Below are positions 1 through 8,667 of a DNA stretch of 64,000 bases, piece after piece. The position numbers were made by a program, and so were the translations under genes. Source of the DNA: Sphaerotilus hippei (lineage in GTDB: Bacteria; Pseudomonadota; Gammaproteobacteria; Burkholderiales; Burkholderiaceae_C); assembly GCF_003201595.1 (NCBI RefSeq), contig NZ_QJJS01000001.1:62001-126000 (forward strand), given 5' to 3'. The notes beneath the pieces were generated by a model. That model was given only the letters and a program-made list of their open reading frames with translations. It did not search any database and was not told the DNA's origin. The first letter of the stretch is position 1, and each line of letters begins with the position of its first letter.

Positions 1-1628
1 AGGGCGACCGGGTGGTCGGCGCGGTGACCCAGATCGGCGTGCGGTTCCGCGCCCGGGCGGTGGTGCTGACGGCCGGCACCTTCCTCGACGGCAAGGTGCA
101 CGTGGGCCTCAACAACTACCCGGCCGGACGCGCGGGCGATCCGCCGGCGGTGAGCCTGTCGGCGCGCCTGAAGGAGCTGAAGCTGCCCCAGGCGCGGCTG
201 AAGACCGGCACGCCTCCACGCATCGACGGCCGCTCGATCGATTTCAGCCGCTGCACCGAGCAGCCCGGCGACCTGGATCCGGTGCCGGTGTTCAGCTTCC
301 TGGGCGACGCGGCCCAGCATCCACGCCAGGTGCCCTGCTGGATCACGCACACCAACCAGCAGACCCACGACATCCTGCGCACCGGTTTCGACCGCAGCCC
401 GATGTTCACCGGCGTGATCGAAGGGGTCGGGCCGCGTTATTGCCCCAGCATCGAGGACAAGATCAACCGGTTCGCCGACAAGGACTCGCACCAGATCTTC
501 CTGGAGCCCGAAGGCCTGACGACCAACGAGTTCTACCCGAACGGCATCTCGACCTCCCTGCCCTTCGACATCCAGCTGGCCGCGGTGCGCACGATGGCCG
601 GGCTGGAGAACGCCTACATCCTGCGCCCGGGCTACGCGATCGAATACGACTACTTCGACCCCCGCGAGCTGCGCTCGACCTTCGAGTCCAAGGCCATCGG
701 CGGGCTGTTCCTGGCCGGCCAGATCAACGGCACCACCGGCTACGAAGAAGCGGCGGCACAAGGCCTGTTTGCGGGTGCCAACGCCGCCCTGCAGGTCCAG
801 GGCAAGGACGCGCTGACGCTGGGCCGGGACCAGGCGTATCTGGGCGTGCTGGTCGACGACCTGATCACCAAGGGCGTGACCGAGCCCTACCGCATGTTCA
901 CCAGCCGGGCCGAGTTCCGGCTGCAGCTGCGCGAGGACAACGCCGACATGCGCCTGACCGAGATCGGCCGGCAGGTCGGCCTGGTCGACGACCGGCGCTG
1001 GGATGCCTTCAACCGCAAGCGGGACGCTGTTTCACGTGAAACCGAGCGGCTGAAATCGACCTGGATCTTCCCGAGCATCTTCCCGGCCGCCGAGGCCGAA
1101 GCCCTGCTGGGCAAGGCCATCGACCACGAGTACAACCTGGGTGACCTGCTGCGCCGACCGGGCATCAGCTTCGACACCCTGTCACAGGTGATGACGGTGG
1201 CCGAGCGTCAGCGTGCGCTGCAGGCCGGCCACCCCGAAGCGGCCGCCGTGGTTTCACGTGAAACACTGCGCACCGAACTGGGCGCGGCCGTGGCCGACGC
1301 GGTGATCGAGCAGGTCGAGATCGCGACCAAGTACGCCGGCTACATCGACAAGCAGAACGACGAGGTGCAGCGCGCCGCCGGCCTGGAGCACCTGAAGCTG
1401 CCGGCCGAGCTGGACTATGCCCAGGTCACCGCGCTGTCCTTCGAGGTGCGCCAGACGTTGATCAAGCACCAGCCGGAAACCCTGGGTCAGGCCTCGCGCC
1501 TGTCGGGGGTCACTCCGGCGGCGATCTCGCTGCTGCTGATCCACCTGAAGAAACGCCGCGGCCGCAGCGAGATCACCGGTGATCCGCGCCCCAGCGCCTC
1601 TCCCTCCAACCCCAGCGTGACCGCCTGA
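1..1628 (+). CDS. mnmG: tRNA uridine-5-carboxymethylaminomethyl modification enzyme MnmG (5'-truncated by window)
   Basis: The open frame enters from the left edge and runs to TGA at 1626-1628, giving about 541 codons, so roughly the first 90 residues of this normally ~630-residue protein lie outside. MnmG is the FAD-dependent partner of MnmE, which builds the cmnm5/mnm5 group on wobble uridine-34 of tRNA. Conserved family blocks are visible: [10 protein letters not shown] near the edge, [16 protein letters not shown] in the middle, and [14 protein letters not shown]. Two perfect 14-bp GTTTCACGTGAAAC palindromes (parS-like) sit inside the coding sequence, both read as V-S-R-E-T. The gene is followed after 1 nt by rsmG, as is common in proteobacteria. 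Confidence 0.96.
   Translation, partial: GDRVVGAVTQIGVRFRARAVVLTAGTFLDGKVHVGLNNYPAGRAGDPPAVSLSARLKELKLPQARLKTGTPPRIDGRSIDFSRCTEQPGDLDPVPVFSFLGDAAQHPRQVPCWITHTNQQTHDILRTGFDRSPMFTGVIEGVGPRYCPSIEDKINRFADKDSHQIFLEPEGLTTNEFYPNGISTSLPFDIQLAAVRTMAGLENAYILRPGYAIEYDYFDPRELRSTFESKAIGGLFLAGQINGTTGYEEAAAQGLFAGANAALQVQGKDALTLGRDQAYLGVLVDDLITKGVTEPYRMFTSRAEFRLQLREDNADMRLTEIGRQVGLVDDRRWDAFNRKRDAVSRETERLKSTWIFPSIFPAAEAEALLGKAIDHEYNLGDLLRRPGISFDTLSQVMTVAERQRALQAGHPEAAAVVSRETLRTELGAAVADAVIEQVEIATKYAGYIDKQNDEVQRAAGLEHLKLPAELDYAQVTALSFEVRQTLIKHQPETLGQASRLSGVTPAAISLLLIHLKKRRGRSEITGDPRPSASPSNPSVTA
1028..1043. promoter_or_regulatory. parS-like centromere site 1 (inside mnmG)
   Basis: TGTTTCACGTGAAACC differs from the bacterial parS consensus TGTTTCACGTGAAACA only at the last base. 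It contains the full 14-bp palindrome. ParB would load here. It is within coding sequence, about 2 kb from parA. Confidence 0.82.
1250..1265. promoter_or_regulatory. parS-like centromere site 2 (inside mnmG)
   Basis: GGTTTCACGTGAAACA has one mismatch to the parS consensus, at the first base, and a complete 14-bp palindrome. It lies 222 bp after site 1 in the same reading frame. Confidence 0.82.
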
Positions 1629-1629
1629 C

Positions 1630-2295
1630 ATGTCCGATACCCGCAGCGCCGAGCGCCTGACCCTGACCACCGGCGCCCAGGCGCTGGGCCTGTCCCTGAA
1701 CGACACGACGGTCGAACGCCTGCTGGCCTACCTGGACCTGCTGCTGCAGTGGAACCAGACCTACAACCTGACGGCGATCCGCGACCGCCAGCATGCCCTC
1801 ACCCACCACCTGCTCGACAGCCTGACGGTGGTGCTGCCCCTGCAGCGTCACCTGTCCGCACGTTCGCTGTCCCAGGCCAGCGTGCTCGACGTGGGCAGCG
1901 GGGGCGGCCTGCCGGGCGCCGTGCTGGCCAGCGTCTGTCCTGAATTGCAGGTGACCTGTGTCGATGCCGTGGCCAAAAAGGCCGGTTTCATCCGCCAGAC
2001 CAGCGCCGAGCTGGGCCTGCCCCGGCTGCAGGCCCGCCACAGCCGGGTCGAGCAGATCCAGGACGCCCGCTACGACGTCATCACCTCGAGGGCGTTTTCT
2101 TCGCTGCCGGACCTGATCCGCCTGACCCGGCCGCTGCTCGCGCCCGGCGGTGTCTGGATGGCGATGAAGGGCCAGCACCCGGGCGACGAGCTGGCGGCCC
2201 TGCCCGCGGACATCGAGGTGTTTCACGTGGAACCCCTGCAGGTGCCCGGACTGGAAGCCGAACGCTGCCTGATCTGGATGCGCCCCCGCGTCTGA
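1630..2295 (+). CDS. rsmG: 16S rRNA (guanine-527-N7)-methyltransferase RsmG
   Basis: A 221-residue protein of normal family length. It methylates N7 of G527 in 16S rRNA using S-adenosylmethionine. The SAM-binding motif VLDVGSGGGLPG is at residues 85-96, and the amino-terminal helical region with LLQWNQTYNLTA is typical of RsmG/GidB. The ATG at 1630 follows the mnmG stop by one base, so the two are probably co-transcribed and translationally coupled. A parS-like site is embedded near the 3' end, where it is read as F-H-V-E-P. Confidence 0.96.
   Translation: MSDTRSAERLTLTTGAQALGLSLNDTTVERLLAYLDLLLQWNQTYNLTAIRDRQHALTHHLLDSLTVVLPLQRHLSARSLSQASVLDVGSGGGLPGAVLASVCPELQVTCVDAVAKKAGFIRQTSAELGLPRLQARHSRVEQIQDARYDVITSRAFSSLPDLIRLTRPLLAPGGVWMAMKGQHPGDELAALPADIEVFHVEPLQVPGLEAERCLIWMRPRV
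2219..2234. promoter_or_regulatory. parS-like centromere site 3 (inside rsmG)
   Basis: TGTTTCACGTGGAACC matches the degenerate parS consensus TGTTTCACGTGNAACA except at the last base. The site is inside the 3' part of rsmG, 0.8 kb before parA. Confidence 0.72.
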
Positions 2296-2335
2296 GCCTG
2301 AGCCTGAATCCACCACCCCTTCTCGGAGCCCCCTC

Positions 2336-2956
2336 ATGTCGTTCTTCGGCATCGCCGACTACCCCGCCTTCTGCGGTGCCGTGGTGATCTTCCTGGCCCT
2401 GCCAGGGCCGGGCACGTTCGCGCTGCTAACCTCGACCGCCAAGGGCGGCTTCAAGGCCGGGGCGGCGGCCACGGCCGGGCTGATCCTGGGTGACCAGGTG
2501 CTGCTCTGGCTGGCCGTGGCCGGCGTGGCGGCGCTGCTGGCGGCTTATCCGGCCGTTTTCAGCCTGGTTCGATGGGCAGGGGCAGCCTACCTCGGGTGGA
2601 TCGGCTGGAAGCTGCTGACGAGCCGCTCACCGGGCGCCGCGAGCCCCGTGCACATCGAGCCACGTGACTACGCCCGCCAGGCGCTGATGATCACGCTGCT
2701 GAACCCCAAGGCCATCGTGTTCTACATGGCCTTCTTCCCGCTCTTCATCGACCCGGTGCAGCACCGCGGCGGCATCACCTTCGTGGCGATGGCGCTGACC
2801 ATCGCCGGCATCACCGCCGTCTGGTGCCTGGGTCTGTGCGCGCTGGCCCGGACGCTGGCCGAGCGGCTGCGCCAGCACCACGGCCTGACCCGATGGCTGG
2901 AACGGGCGGCCGGCGCCTGCCTGATCGGCTTCGGCTGGCGCCTGTTGCGCGACTGA
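2336..2956 (+). CDS. LysE/RhtB family amino-acid exporter
   Basis: A 206-residue inner-membrane protein with about six hydrophobic segments. The family signature is visible as FLALPGPGTFALL near residues 18-30 and LLNPKAIVFYMAFFPLF near residues 122-138. Members export amino acids or related metabolites; the substrate cannot be told from sequence. It sits between rsmG and parA on the same strand, 40 bp after rsmG and 91 bp before parA, so it interrupts the usual rsmG-parA order. A second, unrelated copy of the family follows aceK. Confidence 0.88.
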   Translation: MSFFGIADYPAFCGAVVIFLALPGPGTFALLTSTAKGGFKAGAAATAGLILGDQVLLWLAVAGVAALLAAYPAVFSLVRWAGAAYLGWIGWKLLTSRSPGAASPVHIEPRDYARQALMITLLNPKAIVFYMAFFPLFIDPVQHRGGITFVAMALTIAGITAVWCLGLCALARTLAERLRQHHGLTRWLERAAGACLIGFGWRLLRD

Positions 2957-3047
2957 GCGCCCGAAACACTTCCGGGTGAAGGGCCGAGCCGCGACAATCG
3001 CAGGCGCGCCTCATCGCTCCGACAAGGCGCCCTCACCCACTGTGCTC

Positions 3048-3827
3048 ATGGCCCGCATCTTCTGCATCGCAAACCAAAAAGGTGGGGTCGGCAAGACCAC
3101 CACCACCGTCAACCTGGCGGCCGGTCTGGCCGCCCTCGGTCAACGTGTCCTGGTGATCGATCTGGACCCCCAAGGCAATGCCACGATGGGCTCGGGCATC
3201 GACAAGCGCTCGCTCGACCCGTCGATCTACGACGTGCTGATCGGCACGGCCGACGTGCGCAGCGCCCGCCGCCACAGCGACAAGGCCGGCTACGACGTGC
3301 TGGGCGCCAACCGGGAACTGGCGGGTGCCGAGATCGAGCTGGTCAGCCTGGAGCACCGGGACCGGCGCCTGAAGATGGCGCTGCACGACGTCACCGCCGA
3401 CTACGACCTGATCCTGATCGACTGCCCACCTTCGCTGAGCCTGCTGACGCTCAACGGCCTGAACTGTGCCCACGGCGTGATCGTGCCGATGCAGTGCGAG
3501 TACTTCGCGCTAGAGGGCCTGTCCGACCTGGTCAACACCATCAAGCAGGTCTACGCCAACCTGAACCGCGACCTGCAGCTGATCGGCCTGCTGCGGGTCA
3601 TGTTCGATCCGCGCATCACGCTGCAGCAGCAGGTCAGCGAGCAGCTGAAGGACCACTTCGGCGAGAAGGTGTTCAACACCGTGATCCCGCGCAACGTGCG
3701 CCTGGCCGAAGCGCCGTCCTACGGCCTGCCCGGTGTCGTGTTCGACCCCAACTCCAAGGGGGCGCAGGCCTTCATGGCGCTCGCGCACGAGGTGGTCGCG
3801 CGCATCGGTGACATCAGGCCAGGCTGA
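3048..3827 (+). CDS. parA: Chromosome partitioning ATPase ParA (Soj)
   Basis: A 259-residue protein when started at ATG 3048, the usual length for chromosomal ParA. An upstream in-frame ATG at 2976 would add 24 residues with no family similarity. The deviant Walker A motif KGGVGKTTTT is at residues 11-20, followed by Walker B-type DLDPQGN and LILIDCPPS. ParA forms ATP-dependent DNA-bound dimers that position ParB-parS complexes and so move chromosome origins. Four parS-like sites lie within 2 kb on either side. parB, normally the next gene, is absent: the following gene is convergent and overlaps the parA 3' end by 14 nt. Confidence 0.95.
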   Translation: MARIFCIANQKGGVGKTTTTVNLAAGLAALGQRVLVIDLDPQGNATMGSGIDKRSLDPSIYDVLIGTADVRSARRHSDKAGYDVLGANRELAGAEIELVSLEHRDRRLKMALHDVTADYDLILIDCPPSLSLLTLNGLNCAHGVIVPMQCEYFALEGLSDLVNTIKQVYANLNRDLQLIGLLRVMFDPRITLQQQVSEQLKDHFGEKVFNTVIPRNVRLAEAPSYGLPGVVFDPNSKGAQAFMALAHEVVARIGDIRPG

Positions 3828-4887
3828 AGCGCCAGACCCCCGCCGCGTCGCGCTCGCGGCGCAGCAGACCACGGTGCCACAGCGCATTCAGGTGAGCCAC
3901 CGCCTCCCCCATCGCGAAGGTGGTCTGGTGCAGGTCCAGCTCGCGCCGGAACAGCACCGGCAGCGCATCGGCCGCGCTGCAGGGCGATGCCTGGCAGGCG
4001 GCCAGCAGATCGGCCAACCGCTCCTCGTGATGGGCATGCAGCTGGGCCACCCGCTCGTGCAGGCCGCGGAAGGGCTTGCCATGCGAGGGCAGCACCAGCG
4101 TATCGGCCGGCAGCACCCGCAGCCGGTCCAGCGACGCCAGGTAGAGCGGCAGCGGGTTGCCCTCGGGCTCCAGGTCGATCACGCTGACGTTGGTGGAGAT
4201 GCGGGGCAGCAGCATGTCGCCCGAGATCAGCACGCCCAGGTCGGGCGAATGCAGGCTGATGTGCTCGGGCGCATGCCCGTAGCCGACCAGGCAGCGCCAG
4301 GACCGACTGCCGACATCGACCGCCTGCCCGTCCAGCAGGCGCCGGTACTGGCCCGGCACCTGCGGCACCATGCTGGCGTAGTAGTTGCCGCGCGCGCGCA
4401 CCTTGGCTTGCGCCGCCGGATCGATCAGGCCATGGCTGGCGAAGAAGGCCGCGGCGGCCTCGCCACCGAAGCCGGTGGTCTGCTGCGACGCCATGCGGGC
4501 GGCATTCCAGTCGCTGCCGCTGATCCACAGCCGGCAGGTGCGTCCATCGAGGCTCCAGCGCTGTGTCAGCCAGTGCGCCAGCCCGATGTGGTCGGGATGC
4601 ATGTGGGTCACGATCAGGCGCAGCACCGGCAGGCCGTCCAGCGCCTCGGCGAAGATGCGCTCCCACGCCGACTGGGTGCTGTCGTTGGTCACGCCGCAGT
4701 CGACGATGGTCCAGCCCTCGATGCCGTCCTGGCGGTCGCGCAGCAGCCAGAGGTTGATGTGATCGAGCGCAAACGGCAGGCCCATGCGCACCCAGAGCAC
4801 CCCGGGGGCCACTTCCAGCAACTGGCCACGCTCGGGCAGGGTGTCACCCAGCGGGTAGCTCAGCTGGTGTTCATTCGGGTTGGCCAT
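3814..4887 (-). CDS. Metallo-beta-lactamase-fold hydrolase
   Basis: A 357-residue protein if started at ATG 4887, which has a good AGGAG ribosome site. An in-frame ATG 99 nt upstream exists, but it falls within a parS-like site and has no ribosome site. The zinc-binding signature THMHPDH is at residues 94-100, with later His and Asp residues expected to complete a binuclear site (CLVGYGHAPEHISL, LISGDMLLPRI). A carboxy-terminal winged-helix-like segment (ALWHRGLLRR) resembles the LACTB2-type MBL proteins. Substrate unknown, possibly a thioester or hydroxyacyl compound. It is convergent with parA (14-nt overlap) and divergent from the MerR gene. Confidence 0.87.
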   Translation of the reverse strand: MANPNEHQLSYPLGDTLPERGQLLEVAPGVLWVRMGLPFALDHINLWLLRDRQDGIEGWTIVDCGVTNDSTQSAWERIFAEALDGLPVLRLIVTHMHPDHIGLAHWLTQRWSLDGRTCRLWISGSDWNAARMASQQTTGFGGEAAAAFFASHGLIDPAAQAKVRARGNYYASMVPQVPGQYRRLLDGQAVDVGSRSWRCLVGYGHAPEHISLHSPDLGVLISGDMLLPRISTNVSVIDLEPEGNPLPLYLASLDRLRVLPADTLVLPSHGKPFRGLHERVAQLHAHHEERLADLLAACQASPCSAADALPVLFRRELDLHQTTFAMGEAVAHLNALWHRGLLRRERDAAGVWRFSLA

Positions 4888-4943
4888 GCGCTTCTCCTGC
4901 AGCGGAATGCTTAGACTGACGGGACGTTCAACGCAGTTTACCC

Positions 4944-5390
4944 ATGCCCCCCGAAGCCGCTGTCGCCCAGGTTCCACGTGAAACACGCACCTGCACCATC
5001 ACCGAACTCGCGCAGGAGTTCGACATCACGCCACGGGCCATCCGCTTCTATGAAGACGTCGGCCTGCTCACCCCTTCCCGATCGGGTCGCAACCGGGTGT
5101 ACAGCCAGAGAGATCGCGTACGCTTGAAACTGACGCTGCGGGGCAAGCGCCTGGGCCTGAGCCTGCTGGCGGTCAAGCAGCTGGTGGACATGTACGAGTC
5201 ACCGGCCGACACCGAGCCGCAGCTGCGCCGCTTCATCGGCATGCTGCAGGCTCAGCGCCACCAGCTCGAGCAGCAGCTCGAGGACCTGAACCTGACGCTG
5301 CACGAGGTCCGCCAGCACGAGGCGAACTGCGAGCGGCTGCTGGCGCAGCGCCTGACGGGCGCCGAACCCCCTGCTCCGATGGCTGATTGA
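4944..5390 (+). CDS. MerR-family regulator, LiuR-like (acyl-CoA/leucine catabolism type)
   Basis: A 148-residue protein with an amino-terminal MerR winged helix (ITELAQEFDITPRAIRFYED, residues 18-37) and a carboxy-terminal coiled coil. Sequence blocks such as RDRVRLKLTLRGKRLG are those of LiuR, the regulator of leucine/isovalerate catabolism in proteobacteria, and not of metal sensors, since no Cys effector pair is seen. No liu enzyme genes are present here. Instead carbonic anhydrase and aceK follow. The start at 4944 has no clear ribosome site, but no better start exists. A parS-like site covers codons 10-14, and a palindromic operator covers its stop codon. Confidence 0.82.
   Translation: MPPEAAVAQVPRETRTCTITELAQEFDITPRAIRFYEDVGLLTPSRSGRNRVYSQRDRVRLKLTLRGKRLGLSLLAVKQLVDMYESPADTEPQLRRFIGMLQAQRHQLEQQLEDLNLTLHEVRQHEANCERLLAQRLTGAEPPAPMAD
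4970..4985. promoter_or_regulatory. parS-like centromere site 4 (5' end of the MerR gene)
   Basis: GGTTCCACGTGAAACA matches the parS consensus TGTTNCACGTGAAACA except at the first base. In the regulator's frame it encodes V-P-R-E-T. It is the only one of the four sites downstream of parA. Confidence 0.72.
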
Positions 5391-5403
5391 CGTTAACGTC
5401 AAT
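5386..5403. promoter_or_regulatory. 18-bp perfect palindrome, candidate MerR/LiuR operator
   Basis: ATTGACGTTAACGTCAAT is a perfect inverted repeat with no spacer. It covers the stop codon of the MerR gene and lies 52 bp before the carbonic anhydrase start. Such short A/T-edged palindromes containing ACGT are the operator type of LiuR-like MerR proteins (recalled knowledge). Control of can-aceK by the upstream regulator is an inference. Confidence 0.6.
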
Positions 5404-5454
5404 TTCCAGACCCTTTGACAGCCTGGTGCCATGGTCATGGGTCAGAATTCACGC

Positions 5455-6177
5455 ATGACGACCGAACTTCACGAACTGTTTGAGAGCAACCGCGAGTGGG
5501 CCCGCGATGTCGAGGAGCGCACCCCGGGGTTCTTCACCAAGCTGCTGGAGCAGCAATCCCCCCAGTACCTGTGGATCGGCTGTGCCGACAGCCGGGTGCC
5601 GGCCAACGAACTGGTGGGCCTGCTGCCCGGTGAGCTCTTCGTCCACCGCAACGTGGCCAACGTGGTGGTGCCGACCGACCTGAACGCCCTGTCGGTGATC
5701 CAGTTCGCGGTGGACATGCTGCGCGTGCGCCACATCATCGTGGTCGGGCACTCCAACTGCGGTGGCGTCAAGGCCGCGCTGTCCAATCTGCGCGTCGGGC
5801 TGGCCGACAACTGGCTGCGCCATGTGCAGGACGTGCGCAACCGCCACCTGCGTTTCCTCGACGGCCTGCCGGCGCACCTGCGGGTCAATGCGCTGTGCGA
5901 ACTCAACGTGCTCGACCAGGCGCGCAACGTCTGCCGTACCACCATCGTCGAGGACGCCTGGCAGCGCGGTCAGGACGTGGTCATCCACGGCTGGGTCTAC
6001 GGCCTGCACAACGGCCTGCTGGAGGACCTCTGCATGACCGTCAGCAGTGCCGACCAGGTGGAGATCGCCTACGAACGCGCGCTCGCGGCCGTGATGGCGC
6101 GTTACCACGCCGAAGTGCCGCTGCCTTCGCTGGATCCGCAGATCGCGGACCGGTCGTCGGGCACCGGGCAGCCCTGA
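5455..6177 (+). CDS. can: Beta-class carbonic anhydrase
   Basis: A 240-residue protein from ATG 5455. In-frame ATGs at 5431 and 5437 would add up to 8 residues, and the chosen start aligns best with E. coli Can. It interconverts CO2 and bicarbonate in the cytoplasm. The zinc and active-site residues are visible: C43-x-D45-x-R47 in IGCADSRVP, and H99-x-x-C102 in GHSNCGG. The gene lies between a LiuR-like regulator and aceK. In other Burkholderiales can and aceK also occur near leucine-catabolism genes, so the regulator-enzyme pairing may be a remnant of that cluster. Confidence 0.95.
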   Translation: MTTELHELFESNREWARDVEERTPGFFTKLLEQQSPQYLWIGCADSRVPANELVGLLPGELFVHRNVANVVVPTDLNALSVIQFAVDMLRVRHIIVVGHSNCGGVKAALSNLRVGLADNWLRHVQDVRNRHLRFLDGLPAHLRVNALCELNVLDQARNVCRTTIVEDAWQRGQDVVIHGWVYGLHNGLLEDLCMTVSSADQVEIAYERALAAVMARYHAEVPLPSLDPQIADRSSGTGQP

Positions 6178-6201
6178 CGCCCCACCGTCCCCAGGCGCGC
6201 C

Positions 6202-7986
6202 ATGCACCCGCAGCAGCTCGATGACGGTCGCGCCTTCGACATCGCCGCGGCCCTGATCGCCGGCTTCAACCGGCACTATCGCCTGTTCCGCGAGACCAGC
6301 GCCGCGGCCCGGCAGCGTTTCGAGGCCGCCGACTGGCACGGCCAGCAGCGGGCCCAGCGCGAACGCATCGAGTTCTACGACCTGCGGGTGCAGGAGGCGG
6401 TCGAGCGGCTGCAGCACGAGTTCCAGGCCTCGAGCCTGTCCAGCGACACCTGGCACCAGGTCAAGCTGCACTACATCGGCCTGCTGATCGACCACCACCA
6501 GCCGGAGCTGGCGGAGACCTTCTTCAACTCGGTCACCACCAAGATCCTGCACCGCAGCTACTTCCACAACGACTTCATCTTCGTGCGGCCGGCGGTCAGC
6601 ACCGAGTACATCGAGAACGAGGAGCCGGCGGCCACACCGACCTACCGCGCCTACTACCCGACCGAGGAGACGCTGCAGCAGGCCCTCACCCTCACGATCA
6701 CCCACTTCCAGCTGCAGCGCCCGTTCGACGACCTCGAGCGCGACGTGCACGACGTGCGCAAGGCGGTGCTGCGCCAGCTCGGCGACAGCCAGCTGCGGGC
6801 GAACTTCCAGATCCAGGTGCTGGCCTCGCTGTTCTTCCGCAACAAGGGCGCCTACGTGGTGGGCAAGATCGTCAACGGCTACAGCGAGATCCCGTTCGCG
6901 CTGCCCATCCTGCACGACCCGCAGGGCCGGCTGGTGATCGACGCGGCGCTGTTCGGCGAAGACGATCTGCAGGGGCTGTTCAGCTTCGCGCGGGCCTATT
7001 TCATGGTCGACATGGAGATCCCCTCGGCCTGCGTGCAGTTCCTGCGCTCGATGATGCCGCGCAAGCCGCGCAGCGAGATTTACAACGCGCTGGGCCTGCA
7101 GAAGCACGGCAAGAACCTGTTCTACCGCGACTTCCTCTACCACCTGCGCCACAGCAGCGACCGCTTCCGCATCGCCCCGGGCATCAAGGGCATGGTGATG
7201 CTGGTGTTCGACCTGCCCAGCTTTCCCTTCGTGTTCAAGTGCATCAAGGACTTCTACCCGCTGCAGAAGGACACGAGCCGCGAGCTCATCCAGGGCAAGT
7301 ACCTGCTGGTCAAGCAGCACGACCGGGTCGGTCGCATGGCCGACACGCTGGAGTTCAGCAACGTCGCCTTCCCGCGGGCGCGCTTCGACGACGAGGTCAT
7401 CGCCGAGCTGCGGCACTTCTGCCCCAGCCTGATCGAGGACGACGGCGAGACGCTGGTGATCCGCCACGTCTACATCGAGCGCCGCATGATCCCGCTGAAC
7501 ATCTACCTGCAGGACGCCACGCCCGCCCAGGTCGAGAAGGTGGTGATCGAGTACGGCAACGCGATCAAGGACATGGTGGCGGCCAACATCTTCCCGGGCG
7601 ACATGCTGTGGAAGAACTTCGGCGTGATGCGCCAGGGCAAGGTGGTCTTCTACGACTACGACGAGATCGAGTACGTCACGGACTGCAACTTCCGCCGCGT
7701 GCCGCCCCCGCGCAACGAAGAAGAGGAGATGAGCGGCGAGGTCTGGTATTCGGTCGGCCCCAGGGACGTGTTTCCCGAGACCTTCGGCCCCTTCCTGCTG
7801 GGCCATCCGGCGGTGCGGCAGGTGTTCATGAAACACCACGGCGACCTGCTCGAGGCGGACTTCTGGCAGCAGCACCAGCGGCGCATCAACGCCGGCCACG
7901 TGCACGACGTCTTTCCCTACGATCCTGAAAAGCGCTTTGCACACCAGCGTGAACGGCGCGTGATGGACGACCTGGCCTCTCCATGA
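6202..7986 (+). CDS. aceK: Isocitrate dehydrogenase kinase/phosphatase AceK
   Basis: A 594-residue protein, close to the family length of about 580. AceK phosphorylates and dephosphorylates isocitrate dehydrogenase, which switches carbon between the TCA cycle and the glyoxylate shunt during growth on acetate or fatty acids. Characteristic blocks include the regulatory domain in the first 300 residues and the kinase-like half with [20 protein letters not shown], then [12 protein letters not shown] and VVFYDYDEI. The stop codon overlaps the next start as ATGA, indicating translational coupling to the LysE-type exporter gene. It is 24 bp after can, so one operon is likely. Confidence 0.97.
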   Translation: MHPQQLDDGRAFDIAAALIAGFNRHYRLFRETSAAARQRFEAADWHGQQRAQRERIEFYDLRVQEAVERLQHEFQASSLSSDTWHQVKLHYIGLLIDHHQPELAETFFNSVTTKILHRSYFHNDFIFVRPAVSTEYIENEEPAATPTYRAYYPTEETLQQALTLTITHFQLQRPFDDLERDVHDVRKAVLRQLGDSQLRANFQIQVLASLFFRNKGAYVVGKIVNGYSEIPFALPILHDPQGRLVIDAALFGEDDLQGLFSFARAYFMVDMEIPSACVQFLRSMMPRKPRSEIYNALGLQKHGKNLFYRDFLYHLRHSSDRFRIAPGIKGMVMLVFDLPSFPFVFKCIKDFYPLQKDTSRELIQGKYLLVKQHDRVGRMADTLEFSNVAFPRARFDDEVIAELRHFCPSLIEDDGETLVIRHVYIERRMIPLNIYLQDATPAQVEKVVIEYGNAIKDMVAANIFPGDMLWKNFGVMRQGKVVFYDYDEIEYVTDCNFRRVPPPRNEEEEMSGEVWYSVGPRDVFPETFGPFLLGHPAVRQVFMKHHGDLLEADFWQQHQRRINAGHVHDVFPYDPEKRFAHQRERRVMDDLASP

Positions 7987-8663
7987 TCCCTCTGTCCGAA
8001 CTGTCGAGCGGCCTGGGGCTGCAGCACCTGGCGCTGTTCTCCGGCACGGTCCTCGTGCTCAACGCGACCCCCGGGGTGGACATGCTCTGCACCCTCTCGC
8101 GCACGCTGCAGGGTGGGCCGCGTGCCGGCCTGGCCACGGCCGCGGGCATCGTCGCGGGCTGCCTGGTGCACACGCTGCTGGCCGCCTTCGGGCTGGCCGC
8201 GCTGCTGGCGGTGGCCGGCCGGGCCTTCCAGCTGATCAGCTGGGGCGGCGCGGCCTACCTGGCGTGGCTGGGCTGGGGGCTGCTGCGGACGGCCCTGGCG
8301 CGTCCGGGGAGGACGGCCGCCGCGACGCCCGCCGGCACCACGAACGCCCGCTCGGGCTGGGCCGATTTCCGCCTCGGGCTGCTGACCAATGTGCTCAACC
8401 CGAAGGTCGCGCTGTTCGTGCTGGCCTTCCTGCCGCAGTTCATCCGTGCCGACGCGCCCGACAAGACGCAGGCCTTCCTGGTGCTGGGGATCTGGCTGGT
8501 GCTGCAGGGCGCGCTGTTCCTGGCGGTGCTGGTGGCGGCGGTCGCCCGGCTGCGCGGGCTGGGGCGGCGTCCGGGCCTGCAGCGCGGCCTGCAGGCGCTG
8601 GGCGGCGGCCTCTTCATGGCGCTGGCCGTGCGACTGGCGCTGAGCGACCTGCCGCGCCCCTGA
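7983..8663 (+). CDS. LysE/RhtB family transporter
   Basis: A 226-residue membrane protein with five to six hydrophobic helices. The amino-terminal family motif appears as [18 protein letters not shown], and the mid-protein motif as [20 protein letters not shown]. It starts inside the aceK stop codon (ATGA overlap), so expression is likely coupled to aceK. Family members export amino acids such as threonine or homoserine lactone; the substrate here is unknown. It is distinct in sequence from the LysE-type gene at 2336. Confidence 0.87.
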   Translation: MIPLSELSSGLGLQHLALFSGTVLVLNATPGVDMLCTLSRTLQGGPRAGLATAAGIVAGCLVHTLLAAFGLAALLAVAGRAFQLISWGGAAYLAWLGWGLLRTALARPGRTAAATPAGTTNARSGWADFRLGLLTNVLNPKVALFVLAFLPQFIRADAPDKTQAFLVLGIWLVLQGALFLAVLVAAVARLRGLGRRPGLQRGLQALGGGLFMALAVRLALSDLPRP

Positions 8664-8667
8664 GCGC

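Noticed and set aside
4888-4986. Amino-terminal extension of the metallo-beta-lactamase gene to ATG 4986
   Set aside because: The extension has no ribosome site, overlaps a parS-like site and has no family similarity, whereas ATG 4887 has AGGAG upstream.
5415-5444. TTGACA at 5415 as the -35 of a sigma-70 promoter for can
   Set aside because: No acceptable -10 is found at 16-18 bp (TGGGTC only), so a promoter was not annotated.
5449-7944. Long minus-strand open frame of 831 codons antisense to can-aceK
   Set aside because: It is a product of GC-rich codon bias (third-position G/C leaves few stops on the opposite strand). The residue composition (many V, H, Q, A, R) matches no family, and the sense strand holds clear can and aceK.
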